From Actinoallomurus bryophytorum (GTDB lineage Bacteria > Actinomycetota > Actinomycetes > Streptosporangiales > Streptosporangiaceae), in the NCBI RefSeq assembly GCF_006716425.1, contig NZ_VFOZ01000001.1, forward strand, positions 62,001 to 126,000: a DNA stretch of 64,000 nucleotides, written 5' to 3'. The number at the start of each line of letters is the position of its first letter. Positions within the stretch are counted from its first letter, which is position 1. Of this stretch, positions 44,735-54,226 are shown one piece after another. The position numbers and the translations under genes were made by a program. The notes beneath the pieces were generated by a model. That model worked only from the letters and a program-made list of their open reading frames with translations, was not told where the DNA came from and made no database searches.

Positions 44735-45909
44735 CAGTGTTCCCTTCGAGATGGGGCCGTCAGGGCGTCGGCTCGGGCACCGCTCGCCTGTTCACGCACC
44801 GCCGCGGTGATCCGCAGATCCGGCCCGATGGTGGTGATGTCTTCGATGTCCAGGTGGTACGCCTCGGCCAGCGTGGTGACCCCGGCGTCGCGGAGGGCGG
44901 CCGGGCCGGCTCCGAACAGCGTGGGTGCCAGGTAGGCGACGACCCGGTCGACCAAGCCGTCGGCGAGGAACGCGCCGGCCAGCGTCGGGCCGCCCTCGAG
45001 CAGCACCGAGACGATCTCGCGCTCGGCCAGCTCGGCCATGAGTGCGTGCAGGTCGACGCCGCCCTTGCCGGCGGCGCGCGGCAGGCGTACGACGGCGGTG
45101 CGGGCCGCCAGGGCGGCTGCGTCCTGTTCGCCGGTGTCCCCGATCGTCTCCTCGGAGACCGCGATCAGCGTCGGCGCCGCGTCGTCCAGGACGCGGCTGC
45201 CGAGCGGGGTGCGCGCACGCGCGTCGGCGATGACCCGGAGCGGCCTGCGGTGGGTGATCAGATGGTCGTGCGGCTCGAAGCCGCGCACGGTGAGGCGGGG
45301 GTCGTCGGCCAGTACGGTGCCGGACCCGGCGATGATCGCGTCGCAGCGGGCGCGCAGGCGGTGGACGTCCTCGCGCGCGGCCGCGCCGGTGATCCACTGG
45401 CTGGTGCCGTCGGCGGCGGCCGACCGGCCGTCCAGGGTGGCGGCGAACTTCCAGGTGACGTGGGGGCGCCGCAGGCGCGCGTAGGTCAGCCACTCGGCGT
45501 TGAGGCGCTCGGCCTCGGCGGCGAGCACTCCGGACTCCACCTCGACGCCCGCCTCGGCCAGCCGCCGGGCACCGCCCCGCGCGCGCTCGCTGGGATCGGT
45601 CACCGCGTACACGACGCGCCGTACGCCGGCGTCCAGGATGGCCTGGGTGCACGGTCCGGTACGGCCGTGGTGGTCACAGGGTTCGAGGGTGACGACGACG
45701 GTGCCGCCGCGGGCGCGGTCGCCCGCCTGTTCCAGAGCGGCGGCCTCGGCGTGAGAGGCGCCGGCGAAGGCGTGGTACCCCTCCCCCGCGCGTTCTCCGG
45801 CGGCGTCGAGCACGACGCATCCGACGACGGGATTGGGACTGGTCAGTCCCTGGGCACGTGCAGCCAGCGCGATCGCGTCACGCATCGCCGTGTGTACCGC
45901 GATGGTCAC
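44734..45909 (-). CDS. ribD: Bifunctional diaminohydroxyphosphoribosylaminopyrimidine deaminase / reductase
   Basis: 391 residues from a GTG at 45909, six bases after GGAGG. The N-terminal deaminase has the zinc ligands in SHAEAAALEQAGDRA and EPCDHHGRTGPCT; the C-terminal NADPH reductase has RPHVTWKFAATLDGRSAAAD, GTVLADDPRLTVRG and VLLEGGPTLAGAFLADGLVD. First gene of the riboflavin operon, directly under the FMN riboswitch. The frame is open further upstream into the leader, but only this start fits the ribosome site and family N-terminus. Confidence 0.95.
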   Translation of the reverse strand: MTIAVHTAMRDAIALAARAQGLTSPNPVVGCVVLDAAGERAGEGYHAFAGASHAEAAALEQAGDRARGGTVVVTLEPCDHHGRTGPCTQAILDAGVRRVVYAVTDPSERARGGARRLAEAGVEVESGVLAAEAERLNAEWLTYARLRRPHVTWKFAATLDGRSAAADGTSQWITGAAAREDVHRLRARCDAIIAGSGTVLADDPRLTVRGFEPHDHLITHRRPLRVIADARARTPLGSRVLDDAAPTLIAVSEETIGDTGEQDAAALAARTAVVRLPRAAGKGGVDLHALMAELAEREIVSVLLEGGPTLAGAFLADGLVDRVVAYLAPTLFGAGPAALRDAGVTTLAEAYHLDIEDITTIGPDLRITAAVREQASGARADALTAPSRREH

Positions 45910-45995
45910 CCCGGGCCTCCTTGTTCCAGGCTCCGGGATGCGGCCGCGCACCATGTGCTGACGCCACTCACCGCACCCTGAACAGGGCACGGCCG

Positions 45996-46120
45996 CGCGC
46001 TGCCTCCCATCCGGACTTTAACCGTCGGTCCCGGAATTTCACCGGGTCAACCGGCCGATGGTTTCGGCCGGGTCGCGGACTGTAACCGCCGGTTCGGAAT
46101 TTCACCGACCCCGGAGCACG
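45996..46120 (-). ncRNA. FMN riboswitch (RFN element)
   Basis: Read on the minus strand, the conserved blocks GGTCGGTGAAATTCCGAACC, GGCGGTTACAGTCCGCGACC, CCGGTGAAATTCCGGGACCG, ACGGTTAAAGTCCGGATGGG and AGGCAGCG follow each other in the order of the six-stem RFN element. It is about 90 bases upstream of ribD. Between it and ribD, CCCGG and CCGGG flank the GGAGG ribosome site, so FMN binding may block translation by sequestration; a CCCTG-TT-CAGGG hairpin is also present but has no T-run. Confidence 0.96.
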
Positions 46121-46187
46121 CTTTCTCGCTAACCAGTGTGCCACGTCGGGCATTCCCCATTACATGTGAGGAAGCGCACGTTGACGG

Positions 46188-46910
46188 CTAAAGCTGGACC
46201 ACGCCCTTGACGACGGTCAGGATGGCGCCCGCCATCGCGAGAAAGATCACGGCGGCCTGCGCGCGCTCCGGGGCCACGCGCTCGGCGAGGTGGTTACCCG
46301 CGACGATGCCGATCAGCAGGCCGGCCCCGACCGTGACCCAGCCGGCCGCCGCCATGGAGGGGTGCCCGCCCTTGGCCACGAGGGACGCGACACCGAGTGC
46401 GGCGAAGACGAGCTGGGCGGTGGCCGCGAAGTTGCGCTGAGCCCATCCGATGGACACGGCGTACACGGCGACCGCCGGACCACCGGCCCCGACCGTGACG
46501 TTGAGGAACCCCGACCCGATCCCCGCGATGACCGCCCCGGTCGTACCGCGCAGGACGCGGGCCTTCTCGCTGGCGACGACGGCGACCAGCGCGACGAGGA
46601 TCAACGCCCCGACGACGATGGCCAGCGGAGCGGCGGGCAGACCGCGCGCCATCCACGCGCCGACCACGACGGCCGGAAGCGCCGGCCCGATGAGCAACAG
46701 CGCACGCCGGATGTCGACGTCCCGCCAGACCTGCGTGAGCACGATCGACGCGGCCACGGCCCCGCACGCGTTGATCACCAGCACGCCGTTGAACGGGCCG
46801 AGCAGCAACACCATGAACGGCGAGGCCACCAGCGAGAACCCGAGCCCGGTGACCCGCTGAGCCCCGGCACCGACGAGCACCACCATCCCCAGCCCGATCG
46901 CCTGGACCAC
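46188..46910 (-). CDS. TSUP (TauE/SafE) family membrane permease
   Basis: 240 residues from a GTG with seven or eight hydrophobic segments. TSUP signs are the N-terminal GAGAQRVTGLGFSLVASPFM and the repeat-like GIGSGFLNVTVGAGGPAVAV near residue 130. These proteins export or import sulfite, sulfonates or other organic anions. It lies upstream of the riboswitch on the same strand and is divergent from the quinone oxidoreductase gene. Confidence 0.9.
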   Translation of the reverse strand: MVQAIGLGMVVLVGAGAQRVTGLGFSLVASPFMVLLLGPFNGVLVINACGAVAASIVLTQVWRDVDIRRALLLIGPALPAVVVGAWMARGLPAAPLAIVVGALILVALVAVVASEKARVLRGTTGAVIAGIGSGFLNVTVGAGGPAVAVYAVSIGWAQRNFAATAQLVFAALGVASLVAKGGHPSMAAAGWVTVGAGLLIGIVAGNHLAERVAPERAQAAVIFLAMAGAILTVVKGVVQL

Positions 46911-47016
46911 GTCGGCCTCCCCTCAGGGTCCCGCACGTCCGCACGGCCCGCCCGCCAGGCCACCACACGTGCCCCGCGACCTCAACCGCCGGACCGTCCC
47001 GTGATGGGTGCGCATG

Positions 47017-47070
47017 TGTTCGATGGCGATCGAACATAGGGCTACGATGTTCGTCGTACGTCGAACATCG
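47017..47070. promoter_or_regulatory. Two GTTCG-type dyads before the quinone oxidoreductase
   Basis: Site 1: TGTTCGAT (47017-47024) and ATCGAACA (47029-47036), exact inverted arms, spacer GGCG. Site 2: CGATGTTCG (47045-47053) and CGAACATCG (47062-47070), exact arms around an 8-base spacer. Both share the ATGTTCG/CGAACAT half-site, and site 2 abuts the GAAGGAG ribosome site of the downstream gene. The half-site order is opposite to the actinobacterial LexA box. Confidence 0.75.
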
Positions 47071-47081
47071 AAGGAGTCGCC

Positions 47082-48071
47082 GTGGACGCGCTGATGATGA
47101 CCGGACCGTCGCAGGGAACCGACCGCACGGAGGTCCGCGAGATCGAAACGCCCAGGCCGGGGCGGGGTGAGGTGACCATCGACGTGGCGTACGCCGGGAT
47201 CAACTTCCTCGACGTGATGGCCCGCCGCGGTGACGCCGGCTACGCGGGCGCCTGGCCGTACGCGCCGGGCCTGGAGGTGTCCGGAACGATCCGGGAGATC
47301 GGCCGCGACGTCACGGACCTGGCCGTCGGCCAGAGAGTGGCCGCGTTCACCGCGGGCGGCGGCCTGGCCGACGTGGTGGCGGTACGGGCAGGCTTCGCGG
47401 TGCCGGTGCCCGACCGGGTCCCGTCGCCGGTCGCCGCGGCCGCCCCTCTCATGCTGACGACCGCGCTCCTCCTCCTGGAGGACGCCGCGGGCTTCCGGCC
47501 GGGGCAGACCGTACTCGTGCATTCGGCCGGCGGTGGCGTCGGCGGTGCCGTCGCCCAGCTGGTGCCGGTGCTCGGCGGAGGGCTCCGCATCGGCACGGTG
47601 GGCCGTCCCGACAAGGTCGTCCCGGCACTCGGCAACGGGTACGACAGGGCGCTGGTGCGCGACGAGAACCTGACTCAGGCGGTACGGGCCGCGACCGGTG
47701 ACGCCGGCGTGGACATCGTGCTCGACCCGCTGGGCACCACCATGCTCGAGACCGACCTGGCGGTCACCGCGCCCGGCGGCCGGATCGTCCTGTTCGGCAA
47801 CGCGGGCGGCGGGGAGCAGGCTCCCCTGCCGCCGGCCGGACGGCTGATCGGCGGCAATCTCGCGATCGGCGGCTTCAGCGTCAGCCGCCTGTGGGCCACG
47901 GCGCCGCGACGCGCCTCCGCCGGTCTGCGCCGGGTCCTCGGCCTGCTGGCCGACGGCCGGCCGCACCTCGCGGTCACCGAGGTCGGCTCGCTCGCGGATG
48001 CGCCCGCGGTCCACCAGATGCTCGCCGAGGGGCGCGGTGCGGGCAAGTACGTCGTCCGCCTCCGCGGATGA
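47082..48071 (+). CDS. Zinc-binding-dehydrogenase superfamily quinone oxidoreductase
   Basis: 329 residues from a GTG six bases after GAAGGAG. GroES-like N-terminal domain (GEVTIDVAYAGINFLDVMAR, YAPGLEVSGTIREIGRDVTD), then an NADPH-binding Rossmann domain (TVLVHSAGGGVGGAVAQLVP near residue 145, and GVDIVLDPLGTTMLETDLAV). It lacks the Cys/His zinc ligands of alcohol dehydrogenases and matches QOR-type reductases acting on enones or quinones. The two dyads upstream suggest tight repression by a regulator encoded elsewhere. Confidence 0.92.
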   Translation: MDALMMTGPSQGTDRTEVREIETPRPGRGEVTIDVAYAGINFLDVMARRGDAGYAGAWPYAPGLEVSGTIREIGRDVTDLAVGQRVAAFTAGGGLADVVAVRAGFAVPVPDRVPSPVAAAAPLMLTTALLLLEDAAGFRPGQTVLVHSAGGGVGGAVAQLVPVLGGGLRIGTVGRPDKVVPALGNGYDRALVRDENLTQAVRAATGDAGVDIVLDPLGTTMLETDLAVTAPGGRIVLFGNAGGGEQAPLPPAGRLIGGNLAIGGFSVSRLWATAPRRASAGLRRVLGLLADGRPHLAVTEVGSLADAPAVHQMLAEGRGAGKYVVRLRG

Positions 48072-48222
48072 CCATCACCGCCGTACGCACGCCCGCATCC
48101 GGTGCCGGCCGCGGCTAGAGTGTCCAGATTCACCGGCCTCAGGCGTGGTCCCGAGCCGGTGAGTCCGGTATAGATCGAATCAGGTTCTAATTTTTCGGAT
48201 CCGGAAAGACGAGGGCGTGTCG

Positions 48223-49239
48223 ATGTCAGATCGGACCGAGTGGATCAAACCTGGAGCGTTCCAGGTCGCGCCTGGAGTGCACCGGATACCACTGCCGCTG
48301 CCCTCGGACGGGTTGCGGGCGGTCAACGTCTACGCCATCGAGGACGCCGAAGGCCTGGTCCTCATCGACGGCGGCTGGGCCCTCGACGAGGCCCGCCGGC
48401 AGTTGGAGACCTCCCTCAAGGACATCGGCTTCCGGGTCGCCGACATCACGAGGTTCCTGGTCACCCACGTCCATCGTGACCACTACACGCAGGCCATCGC
48501 GGTGCGCAAGGAGTTCGGCACGCGGGTGAGTCTCGGGATCGGTGAGCGCCCGACGCTCGAGGTCCTGACCCGTTCCGGGCCGCCCGACCGGTCGCCCCAG
48601 CTCGACCAGCTGCTCGCGTGCGGCGCCCACACCCTCATCGAGCAGCTACGGGCCGCCTGGCGCGAGGGCGGTCACGATCCGGCCGAGTGGGAGATGCCGG
48701 ACGAGTGGATCGAGGGGCGCGCCGAGCTGCCCCTCAGCGGACGTCAGCTGCTCGCCGTGCCCACCCCCGGTCACACGCGCGGGCATCTGGTCTACACCGA
48801 CCTGGCCGGTGGGCTGATGTTCGCGGGCGACCACGTCCTGCCGCACATCACGCCCTCGATCGGGTTCGAGAGCGCGCCCGAGTCCTCGCCGCTCGGCTCG
48901 TACCTCGCGTCGCTGAAGGTCGTCCGTGAGCTGCCCGACCTCCGGCTGCTGCCCGCGCACGGGCCCGTCACCGACAGCGTGCACGCGCGGGTGGACGCCC
49001 TGCTGGACCACCATGCCGAACGCCTGGACGCCTGTGCCTCCGTGATCGCCGCCGGGGCCGGCACCGCGTACGAGACGGCACGCGCGCTCACCTGGACCCG
49101 GCACGAGCGTCATTTCGACGAGCTGGACATGTTCAACCAGATGCTGGCGACCACGGAGACCCGTGCCCACCTCGAGGTGCTCGCCGCCCAGGGCCGCATC
49201 GGCAAGCGGATGGACGGCCCCACCGCGGTCTACGCCTGA
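48223..49239 (+). CDS. MBL-fold metallo-hydrolase
   Basis: 338 residues from [20 protein letters not shown]; an in-frame GTG two codons upstream is also possible. The metallo-beta-lactamase fold shows [20 protein letters not shown] (HxHxDH near residue 83), [20 protein letters not shown] and [20 protein letters not shown], then [20 protein letters not shown]; a C-terminal winged-helix-like tail follows ([20 protein letters not shown]). This is the LACTB2/glyoxalase-II-like hydrolase type. It may hydrolyse thioesters or lactones. Its 3' end overlaps convergent rpe by 10 bases. Confidence 0.9.
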   Translation: MSDRTEWIKPGAFQVAPGVHRIPLPLPSDGLRAVNVYAIEDAEGLVLIDGGWALDEARRQLETSLKDIGFRVADITRFLVTHVHRDHYTQAIAVRKEFGTRVSLGIGERPTLEVLTRSGPPDRSPQLDQLLACGAHTLIEQLRAAWREGGHDPAEWEMPDEWIEGRAELPLSGRQLLAVPTPGHTRGHLVYTDLAGGLMFAGDHVLPHITPSIGFESAPESSPLGSYLASLKVVRELPDLRLLPAHGPVTDSVHARVDALLDHHAERLDACASVIAAGAGTAYETARALTWTRHERHFDELDMFNQMLATTETRAHLEVLAAQGRIGKRMDGPTAVYA

Positions 49240-49898
49240 GACGAAACCGCGGCGGCGCGCTCGCGCAGGGAGCGTACGGCCGCCGCGGGGTCGTCGGCGG
49301 AGTACACCGCCGAGCCCGCGACGAACACGTCCGCGCCCGCCTCGGCGCAGCGTTCGATGGTCCCGGCGTTGACGCCGCCGTCGACCTGGAGCCAGACGTC
49401 GAGGTCACGGCCCTTGATGAGCTCACGCGCCCGGCGCACCTTCGGCAGGACCACGTCGAGGAAACGCTGCCCGCCGAAGCCCGGCTCGACGGTCATCACG
49501 AGCAGCATGTCGATCTCAGAAAGCAGGTCGGCGTACGGGTCGACGGCCGTGCCCGGGTTGAGGGCCAGCCCGGCACGGGCCCCCGCGGAACGGATCTCGC
49601 GGAGCGTACGTATCGGGGCGCTCGCCGCCTCGACGTGGATCGTGACGCTGGCCGCCCCCGCCGCGGCGTAGCCGGGGGCCCACCGGTCGGGGTCCTCGAT
49701 CATCAGGTGGCAGTCCACCGGAAGCGTCGTCGTCTTGAGGAGCGCCTCGACCACGGGCAGCCCGATGGTGAGGTTGGGCACGAAGTGGTTGTCCATGACG
49801 TCGACGTGGACCCAGTCGGCGTCGGCGATGGCGGCGACCTCGTCGGCGAGCCGGGCGAAGTCGGCGGACAGGATGCTGGGAGCGATTTGCACGGCCAT
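49230..49898 (-). CDS. rpe: Ribulose-phosphate 3-epimerase
   Basis: 222 residues from [23 protein letters not shown]-barrel with the metal site: [17 protein letters not shown] near residue 35, [16 protein letters not shown] near residue 70, [20 protein letters not shown] near residue 140 and [20 protein letters not shown] near residue 175. It interconverts ribulose-5-phosphate and xylulose-5-phosphate, feeding ribulose-5-phosphate also to RibBA. The upstream frame extension is a shadow of the methyltransferase gene. Confidence 0.96.
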   Translation of the reverse strand: MAVQIAPSILSADFARLADEVAAIADADWVHVDVMDNHFVPNLTIGLPVVEALLKTTTLPVDCHLMIEDPDRWAPGYAAAGAASVTIHVEAASAPIRTLREIRSAGARAGLALNPGTAVDPYADLLSEIDMLLVMTVEPGFGGQRFLDVVLPKVRRARELIKGRDLDVWLQVDGGVNAGTIERCAEAGADVFVAGSAVYSADDPAAAVRSLRERAAAVSSQA

Positions 49899-49924
49899 GA
49901 TGCGCCCAAGTGTAGGGACCGGCG

Positions 49925-50614
49925 CTAGTCGTCGCCGCCGGGCTTCACGGCCGAGAAGTGCGCCAGGGCGCCCGAGCGGCTCACCGAAACGGCCTCGAGC
50001 CCCGCCGCCGACAACCAGCCGCGCAGATCGGTCACGTCGCCGGGAGCTCCGAAGTCGCCCCGCCACCGGAACACCGCGATGAGCGCGTCGAAACGCCGCC
50101 CGGCCCCGGTCACCACGGCGCTGCCCCGGAGTACGCCGCCGGGCCGCAGCACGCGTGCCATCTCGGCCACCGCGGACGTGGGGTCGGGAAGGCAGTGCAG
50201 GCCGTTGTAGGTCACGCAGAGGTCGAACGCCGACGGCGGGAACGGCAGCCGGTCCACGCTCAGCCGCACGAACACGGCCGGCAGACCACGACGGCCGGCC
50301 TCCGCGCGTGCCCGGCGCAGCATCATCGGGGACAGGTCGGCCGCGACGTAGCGCAGGTCCGCGCCCGGCGGCACGCCGCGGAAGGCCACGCCTCCCCCGC
50401 ACGGCACATCCAGCACCGCGGCGCCCGTGGGCAGCCGTCCGGCCTCGGCGAACGAGGCGTACATGGCGCGCACGTCCACGCCCCAGAGCACCCGGCCGCC
50501 CAGTCGTGCCAGCCGCTCGTGCTCCACGACGAAGTCATAGACCGCCGGGATCAGCCGTTGATGCCGCCAGTGCCGCTCGACGCCTCTCGCGCTGCGGCGC
50601 ATGGCACCCCTCAC
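49925..50614 (-). CDS. Class I SAM-dependent methyltransferase
   Basis: 229 residues from a GTG that overlaps the LysR stop (GTGA); an ATG four codons later is an alternative. SAM-binding motifs: [20 protein letters not shown] near residue 65, [40 protein letters not shown] and a late [18 protein letters not shown]. This is the Methyltransf_11/UbiE-like type acting on a small molecule. Coupling to the LysR gene is unusual and suggests that regulator and enzyme are made together. Substrate unknown. Confidence 0.88.
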   Translation of the reverse strand: MRGAMRRSARGVERHWRHQRLIPAVYDFVVEHERLARLGGRVLWGVDVRAMYASFAEAGRLPTGAAVLDVPCGGGVAFRGVPPGADLRYVAADLSPMMLRRARAEAGRRGLPAVFVRLSVDRLPFPPSAFDLCVTYNGLHCLPDPTSAVAEMARVLRPGGVLRGSAVVTGAGRRFDALIAVFRWRGDFGAPGDVTDLRGWLSAAGLEAVSVSRSGALAHFSAVKPGGDD

Positions 50615-51555
50615 TTCGCTAGATCATCGGCCTTCGGCGGCCGGCCCACCGACATGACGTCGATCTCGGCCACCGCGTCCCGCAGCGCCTCCAACGTAAC
50701 CGCGACCGACGGGCGGCGTACGCTCGCCGTCCGCACGACCGCGTACACGTATCGCGTCACCGAACCGGGCAGTGCGCGTGCCACGATGCCGGGCACCGCC
50801 GCGGTGAGCGCGAGGCTGGGCACGGCGGCGATCCCGACGCCGCGCGCGACCAGGCCGAGGATCGTGCCGAGGCCCTCGAACTCCCACGGCATCGGCGGCG
50901 CGCCTCCCACGTCCGCGAGCAGCCGGTCGAACGCCTGGCGGGACGGCTCGCCCGCCGGCGCGGCCAGCCACGGCTCCTCGCGCAGTCGCCACAGGTCGAT
51001 CTCGTGGCTCTGGTCGGCGGCCCAGTGGCTCGCGGGCACGACCAGGACGAGCGGATCGTGGAGCAGCAGCGAGAACCGCAGGCTGCCCCCGCCACGCGTC
51101 GGCAGCCGCCCGGTCCAGTCGTCCACGAGCGCCAGGTCGACCTCGCCCGAGCGGACCTGCCGCAGGCCGTCGCCGGGACGCGTCTGGCGCAGCTGGAAGG
51201 TCAGGCCCGCGTGGTGGCGCAGGCCGTGGGCGAGCGCGGGGGCGAAGGCCACCGCGGCGGTGGGGAACGCGGTGAGCACGATCTGCCCGGTCGGCTCGGC
51301 CTCGGACAGGTCGGCCTCGGCGAACTCGATCATCCGGAGGATGCGGTCGGCGTGGTCGGACAGCCGCCTGCCCGCGTCGGTGAGCTCGGCGCTGCGCGCG
51401 GTGCGGTCGAGCAGGGTGGTGCCGACCTCACGCTCGAGCACGGCGAGCTGCTGGGACACCGCGGAGGGGGTGTAGCCGAGCGCCTTCGCCGTGGCCGCGA
51501 TGCTGCCGCGGTCGGCGAACTCCCTCAGCAGCCGGAGCCTCCTCACATCGAGCAT
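50611..51555 (-). CDS. LysR family transcriptional regulator
   Basis: 314 residues. The N-terminal helix-turn-helix is MLDVRRLRLLREFADRGSIA, ATAKALGYTPSAVSQQLAVL (residues 1-60). The effector-binding domain follows from about residue 90 (GQIVLTAFPTAAVAFAPALA). It is divergent from the PLP aminotransferase and overlaps the methyltransferase by four bases, so it may control one or both. Confidence 0.94.
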   Translation of the reverse strand: MLDVRRLRLLREFADRGSIAATAKALGYTPSAVSQQLAVLEREVGTTLLDRTARSAELTDAGRRLSDHADRILRMIEFAEADLSEAEPTGQIVLTAFPTAAVAFAPALAHGLRHHAGLTFQLRQTRPGDGLRQVRSGEVDLALVDDWTGRLPTRGGGSLRFSLLLHDPLVLVVPASHWAADQSHEIDLWRLREEPWLAAPAGEPSRQAFDRLLADVGGAPPMPWEFEGLGTILGLVARGVGIAAVPSLALTAAVPGIVARALPGSVTRYVYAVVRTASVRRPSVAVTLEALRDAVAEIDVMSVGRPPKADDLAK

Positions 51556-51678
51556 AAGTTCATCTTACGCATGGCAGCGGAAAGGCTCGCTTGTACTGAT
51601 GGCGCGGTCCAATGGAGCATGGAGTCGTACGGCCCGCGCGAGTGCTACCAGCCAGAACAGCTCCATGGGAGTAAACCG

Positions 51679-52968
51679 ATGCCAGTCGCCATATCCGCGA
51701 CTCTTGCCGCCAATGAGGCCCTCGACCACAGACGCCGGGCCGGACTTCCGGTCCTGCCGCTCGCCTTCGGAGAGGCGGGCCTGCCGGTTCTGCCGGCACT
51801 CGAACGCGAGCTCGCCACCGCCGCGGGACGCGGCGCCTACGGGCCCGTCGCGGGCAGCACCGACCTTCGCAACGCCGCCGCGGGGTACTGGCGCCGCCGC
51901 GGCCTGCCCGCCGACCCGGGCCTGATCGTCGCGGGCCCCGGAAGCAAACCGCTGCTGTACGGCCTCCTGCTCGCCATCGGCGGGGGCGTGGTCGTACCCG
52001 GACCGAGCTGGGTCAGCTACGCCGCCCAGACCCGGCTCATGGGCGCGGAGCCGATCTTCGTGCCGACGCCGCCCGGTGAGGGCGGCGTCCCCGACCCGGA
52101 GGCGCTCCGCGAGGCCGTCACGATCGAACGCGCCGCCGGTCGCAAGGTGCGCTGCCTCGTGGTCACCCTCCCGGACAATCCCACCGGCACACTGGCGCGG
52201 CCGGAGACCGTACGCCGCGTGTGCGAGGTCGCACGGGAGCTCGATCTGATCATCATCGCCGACCAGATCTACCGCGATCTGGTCTTCGACCCGGGGACGG
52301 ACTATCCGTGCCCCTCGCGGTACGCGCCGGAGCGCACCGTGATCACGACGGCGCTCAGCAAGAACCTCGCCCTGGGCGGGTGGCGCATCGGCGTGGCGCT
52401 GCTGCCAGAAGCCCTTCGCGCCCTGCGTGACCGCCTCGCCGGCGTTGCCAGTGAGATCTGGTCCAGCACGTCGGGCCCGACCCAGCAGGCCGCCGCGTAC
52501 GCCTTCGCCGAGCCGCCCGAGGTCGTCGAGCGCATCGCGACGAGCCGCCGGCTGCACGAGACCGTGGTGAAGGCGATGACGGAGCGGTTCACCGCGGCCG
52601 GGGCGCGCGTCGCGAGACCCGAAGGGGGCTTCTACCTCTATCCGGACTTCGAGGACCTGCGCGATCGGCTCGGTGTCCACACGTCCGCCGAACTCTCAGC
52701 GCTCCTTCTCGACCGGTACGGCGTAGGGGTCCTGCCCGGCAGTGCCTTCGGCGAGCCGCCGGAGGCGCTGCGCCTGCGGGTGGCCACCAGCCTGCTCTAC
52801 GGCGAGACCGACGAGCAGCGGTACGCCGCGCTGAACGCCCAGGACCCGGCCGGCCTCCCGTGGATCGCCGCCTCGCTGGACCGCGCGACCGAGGTGCTCA
52901 CCGACCTCACCGCGGGCCTGGGGAGCGCCGCGTGTGACGAGCGGGAGAGGGTCGCCGTCATCGCCTGA
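51679..52968 (+). CDS. PLP-dependent aminotransferase, class I/II
   Basis: 429 residues from [20 protein letters not shown] after GGGAG; an earlier ATG at 51618 lacks a ribosome site at the right distance. Fold type I marks are [40 protein letters not shown] (substrate Asn), [20 protein letters not shown] (PLP-ring Asp and Tyr) and [20 protein letters not shown] with the Schiff-base Lys near residue 234, then a C-terminal Arg in [10 protein letters not shown]. The amino donor and acceptor are not evident. Divergent from lysR, which may regulate it. Confidence 0.92.
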   Translation: MPVAISATLAANEALDHRRRAGLPVLPLAFGEAGLPVLPALERELATAAGRGAYGPVAGSTDLRNAAAGYWRRRGLPADPGLIVAGPGSKPLLYGLLLAIGGGVVVPGPSWVSYAAQTRLMGAEPIFVPTPPGEGGVPDPEALREAVTIERAAGRKVRCLVVTLPDNPTGTLARPETVRRVCEVARELDLIIIADQIYRDLVFDPGTDYPCPSRYAPERTVITTALSKNLALGGWRIGVALLPEALRALRDRLAGVASEIWSSTSGPTQQAAAYAFAEPPEVVERIATSRRLHETVVKAMTERFTAAGARVARPEGGFYLYPDFEDLRDRLGVHTSAELSALLLDRYGVGVLPGSAFGEPPEALRLRVATSLLYGETDEQRYAALNAQDPAGLPWIAASLDRATEVLTDLTAGLGSAACDERERVAVIA

Positions 52969-53061
52969 CGGCCTCGTCCAGAGATCGCACGCGCGACCGG
53001 GGCCAGGAGCGCTTCGGCGGCCGGTCGGATCACGGCGTCCGCGATCCGACCGCGAAAGAGT

Positions 53062-53087
53062 GGGCGAGGTGCACCCGCACCTCGCCC
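53062..53087. terminator. Perfect stem-loop after the aminotransferase gene
   Basis: GGGCGAGGTGC (53062-53072) pairs exactly with GCACCTCGCCC (53077-53087) around an ACCC loop, 94 bases after the aminotransferase stop. It lacks a T-run. The stretch 52969-53288 otherwise holds no convincing gene; the beta-lactamase promoter must lie in its last 150 bases, where the only AT-rich patch (CTTTTTGGTCTTTGA near 53242) occurs. Confidence 0.6.
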
Positions 53088-53288
53088 AGGCCGAAGCGCT
53101 CCGCCGGGACCTGGACCGGCTCGCCTGAGCGGTGCCGGACCGCGCCGCCCTCCCGTACGACTCTGTCGGCCTCGGTAGGCGCCCGGCCCGCTCCCGCGAA
53201 ATCCGCGAGGCAGGCTCATGCGGAAACAGCATGGAGTCCCGCTTTTTGGTCTTTGACGGTATCGACCACCGGCGGCAGGCTGCCGGGC

Positions 53289-54185
53289 ATGCGTTCTCCC
53301 AGGTACCCCACCGCGCTGCTCGCCGCGTCTCTCGCACTCGGCTCGCTGAGCGGATGCGGCCGCGACGCCGGGCCGAGCGCGGCGACCGTCTCCCCGCGGA
53401 CCTCCGCGCCCGGTGCCCTGGCACGGATCGAGCACCGCTACCACGCCCGCCTCGGCGTGTACGCCGTGGACACCGGCACGGGTCGCACGGTGGCGTACCG
53501 GGCGGACGAACGCTTCGCGTACGCCTCGACGTTCAAGGCCCTCGCCGCCGGAATCCTGCTCGAGCACACCACGGCCCGCCGGCTCGACCAGGTCGTCCGC
53601 TACCGCGAGTCGGACCTGCTCGAGTACGCGCCGATCACCTCCGAGCACGTACGGACGGGGATGCGGGTCCGCGACCTCATCGCCGCCGCGCTGCGCTACA
53701 GCGACAACACCGCCGCCAACCTGGTGATGGCGCGGATCGGCGGACCCCACGCCGTCCAGGCCGGACTCCGCCGCCTGGGAGACACCACGACGCACGTCGA
53801 CCGGACCGAGCCGTCGCTGAACGAGGCGACCCCCGGCGACATCCGCGACACCAGCACACCGCGCGCACTTGGCACCGATTTGCGCCGTTTCGTCCTTGGA
53901 GATGTTCTGCCCGTGAGCCGGCGGAAACCGCTCACGGGCTGGCTCGTGACGAACACGACCGGCGGCCCGTACATCCGGGCCGGCGTCCCATCCGGCTGGA
54001 AGGTCGGCGACAAGACCGGCAACGGCGGTTACGGCACGCGCGACGACATCGCGATCGCCTGGCCGCCGGGCGGCGGCGCGCCGGTCGTCATCGCCGTCCA
54101 GTCCGACCGCGGCGTGAAGGACGCCCCCTCCGACGACGCCCTGATCGCCGACGCCACGAAGGCGGCCCTCGCCGCCCTCCGGTGA
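53289..54185 (+). CDS. Class A beta-lactamase, lipoprotein
   Basis: 298 residues from [20 protein letters not shown]; the lipobox LSGC near residue 23 predicts a lipid-anchored exported protein. All class A catalytic motifs are present: STFK (active-site Ser), YSDNTAANL (SDN loop), [11 protein letters not shown] (general base Glu of the omega loop) and DKTGNGGYG (KTG). Length is normal. It should open beta-lactam rings outside the membrane. No BlaI/BlaR pair is adjacent, so expression may be constitutive. The spectrum cannot be told from sequence alone. Confidence 0.94.
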   Translation: MRSPRYPTALLAASLALGSLSGCGRDAGPSAATVSPRTSAPGALARIEHRYHARLGVYAVDTGTGRTVAYRADERFAYASTFKALAAGILLEHTTARRLDQVVRYRESDLLEYAPITSEHVRTGMRVRDLIAAALRYSDNTAANLVMARIGGPHAVQAGLRRLGDTTTHVDRTEPSLNEATPGDIRDTSTPRALGTDLRRFVLGDVLPVSRRKPLTGWLVTNTTGGPYIRAGVPSGWKVGDKTGNGGYGTRDDIAIAWPPGGGAPVVIAVQSDRGVKDAPSDDALIADATKAALAALR

Positions 54186-54226
54186 GTGCTCCGGCCGTGA
54201 CGACCGGATTCTGACATCGTGGAGTG

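Noticed and set aside
47017-47070. LexA (SOS) boxes
   Set aside because: The half-sites are in the order GTTCG...CGAAC, the reverse of the actinobacterial CGAAC...GTTCG box, and spacing differs.
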